A stretch of 42,354 nt of DNA, from positions 1 through 42,354 of IMG/VR virus record IMGVR_UViG_3300045996_000529; one strand, written 5' to 3'. This document shows, piece after piece, positions 41,864 to 42,354 of this stretch. A program made the translations under genes and the position numbers. The notes beneath the pieces were generated by a model. The model saw only the letters and a program-made list of their open reading frames with translations. It did not search any database and was not told the DNA's origin. The stretch's first letter is position 1, and every line of letters begins with the position of its first letter. Origin of the DNA: a virus.

Positions 41864-42354
41864 GGGCCCCCGACCTGCAAAGTCGGGAAGCCCCAAATCC
41901 TCGGTCTGGTTGGAGATCATCCGAGGCACGCAGTGGTACTATCATACCGCACAGTGGAGCGCAAGCGAATGAACCCCAATCCGAGTGCCCGGCCTCAACA
42001 AGCGTACGGGAAACAAAAACACCAGATGAGCGTGACCCATAGCTCGCTGGGCCTTCACAAGCCGGGCAACCCCCGGAACGGTCCTGAACTCGTTGCGTGT
42101 CTTCCCGGCGTGGCTGCTGTGGGTAAAGCGCGAAGAGGTCGCCAGCCGTACGAAATGGCGACGAGGCACGAGCGTTTTGTGGCGTTCGAAGGGGTTCACC
42201 CCGAAAAGGCACTGAGTATGCGCACCTCACAAGGGTGTCCCCATAGCCAGGGGCTTCACGCGGAAACGGGGAACCGTCGATACCGTGAAGGCAGAAAAGG
42301 GTAACCTATGGAACAACGCCAACTGGACTCTATACGCCGCCTAACCCCACCCCC
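41864..42354 (+). ncRNA. candidate large structured RNA across the circle junction
   Basis: This stretch continues at 1-152 (about 516 nt in the circle) and holds no convincing gene. It has many perfect or near-perfect hairpins: 41864-41893 (CCCGAC/GTCGGG inside GGGC/GCCC), 41899-41926 (CCTCGG/CCGAGG), 41933-41950 (GTGGTA/TACCGC), 42049-42084 (GGGCC/GGTCC enclosing CCGGG/CCCGG), 42138-42162 (GTCGCCA/TGGCGAC), 42191-42202 (GGGG/CCCC). A frame of 123 codons is open but has no ribosome site and odd composition. Large ornate phage RNAs (GOLLD, ROOL) have similar size, but I cannot match their sequence. Confidence 0.5.
42228..42354. repeat. terminal direct repeat, right copy
   Basis: Identical to 1-127; see the left copy. 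One of the two should be counted when the circle is closed. Confidence 0.97.

Noticed and set aside
41869-41887. tRNA-Cys-like anticodon hairpin (stem CCGAC/GTCGG with loop CTGCAAA)
   Set aside because: The neighbouring sequence gives no acceptor stem, D-arm or T-loop; better read as part of the structured region.
41933-42304. Plus-strand frame of 123 codons in the junction region
   Set aside because: No ribosome site, no recognisable domain, and the segment is full of hairpins; not listed as a gene.
41864-42354. tmRNA gene, one-piece or permuted
   Set aside because: No tmRNA-like acceptor strand, no GGTTCGANTCC T-arm and no D-loop signature were found around the tag-like frame.
1-42354. 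CRISPR arrays, insertion sequences, transposases, reverse transcriptase, toxin-antitoxin pairs
   Set aside because: Looked for on both strands; no regular spacer repeats, no inverted-repeat-bounded elements and no matching protein motifs were seen.

Overview
The window is a complete temperate, short-tailed (podovirus-type) bacteriophage genome or excised prophage, GC-rich, probably from an alphaproteobacterium (Sphingomonadales or Rhizobiales-like). The host call rests on the tail-fibre N-terminus, the GcrA-like and GapR-like modules and the style of the accessory genes; it is inference. The first 127 bases are repeated exactly at the end (1-127 = 42228-42354), so the sequence closes into a circle of 42227 bp.

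Layout. (1) 41864 through the junction to 152: about 516 nt without a convincing gene but rich in perfect hairpins, a candidate large structured RNA. (2) 153-2115: small accessory genes on the plus strand behind a distinctive leader. (3) 2444-20279: virion module on the plus strand: small and large terminase, P22-type portal, scaffold-like protein, HK97-fold capsid, head-tail adaptor, tail nozzle, GNAT enzyme, three ejection-like proteins (one with an S74 chaperone-protease end), and a tail fibre with a discoidin-like domain; one small minus-strand membrane gene sits inside as a moron. (4) 20402-23247: lysis cassette with GH24 endolysin, holin-type membrane proteins, a spanin-like coiled coil and an RlpA-like enzyme. 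(5) 23341-23773: five tRNAs (Pro-CGG, Trp-CCA, Asn-GTT, Gln-CTG, Gln-TTG).

(6) 23897-27578, minus strand: small genes, then the integration module. attP is a 45-bp copy of the 3' half of a tRNA-Trp gene, flanked by direct repeats that look like integrase arm sites; on one side lies the tyrosine integrase with an Xis-like gene, on the other a protein joining an integrase-type arm-binding motif to a Mug113/GIY-YIG domain. (7) 27571-34310, minus strand: early leftward operon of tightly overlapping small genes, including a DUF1364 nuclease, NinB, a protein with an SSB-type acidic tail, a Redbeta (Bet) annealing protein, Ea22-like and DUF551-like genes. (8) 34311-35224: immunity region, XRE repressor and Cro-like gene with repeated ATGCGTGCAT operators between the -35 and -10 boxes of divergent promoters; the Cro transcript looks leaderless. 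(9) 35221-41863: rightward early genes: GapR-like protein, DNA methyltransferase, HNH nuclease, RusA resolvase, a DnaA-domain-IV/GcrA-like fusion, a winged-helix protein and a replication-protein C-terminal domain, then a small divergent pair around three GGTACC boxes spaced exactly 23 bp.

Together these describe a lambda/P22-style life cycle: repressor-controlled divergent early operons, Bet/NinB/RusA recombination, integration in tRNA-Trp, one long late operon for head, tail and lysis. The least explained parts are the junction non-coding region, the arm-domain/Mug113 fusion beside attP, the DnaA/GcrA-like fusion, and a leader of about 80 bp present in two copies on opposite strands.
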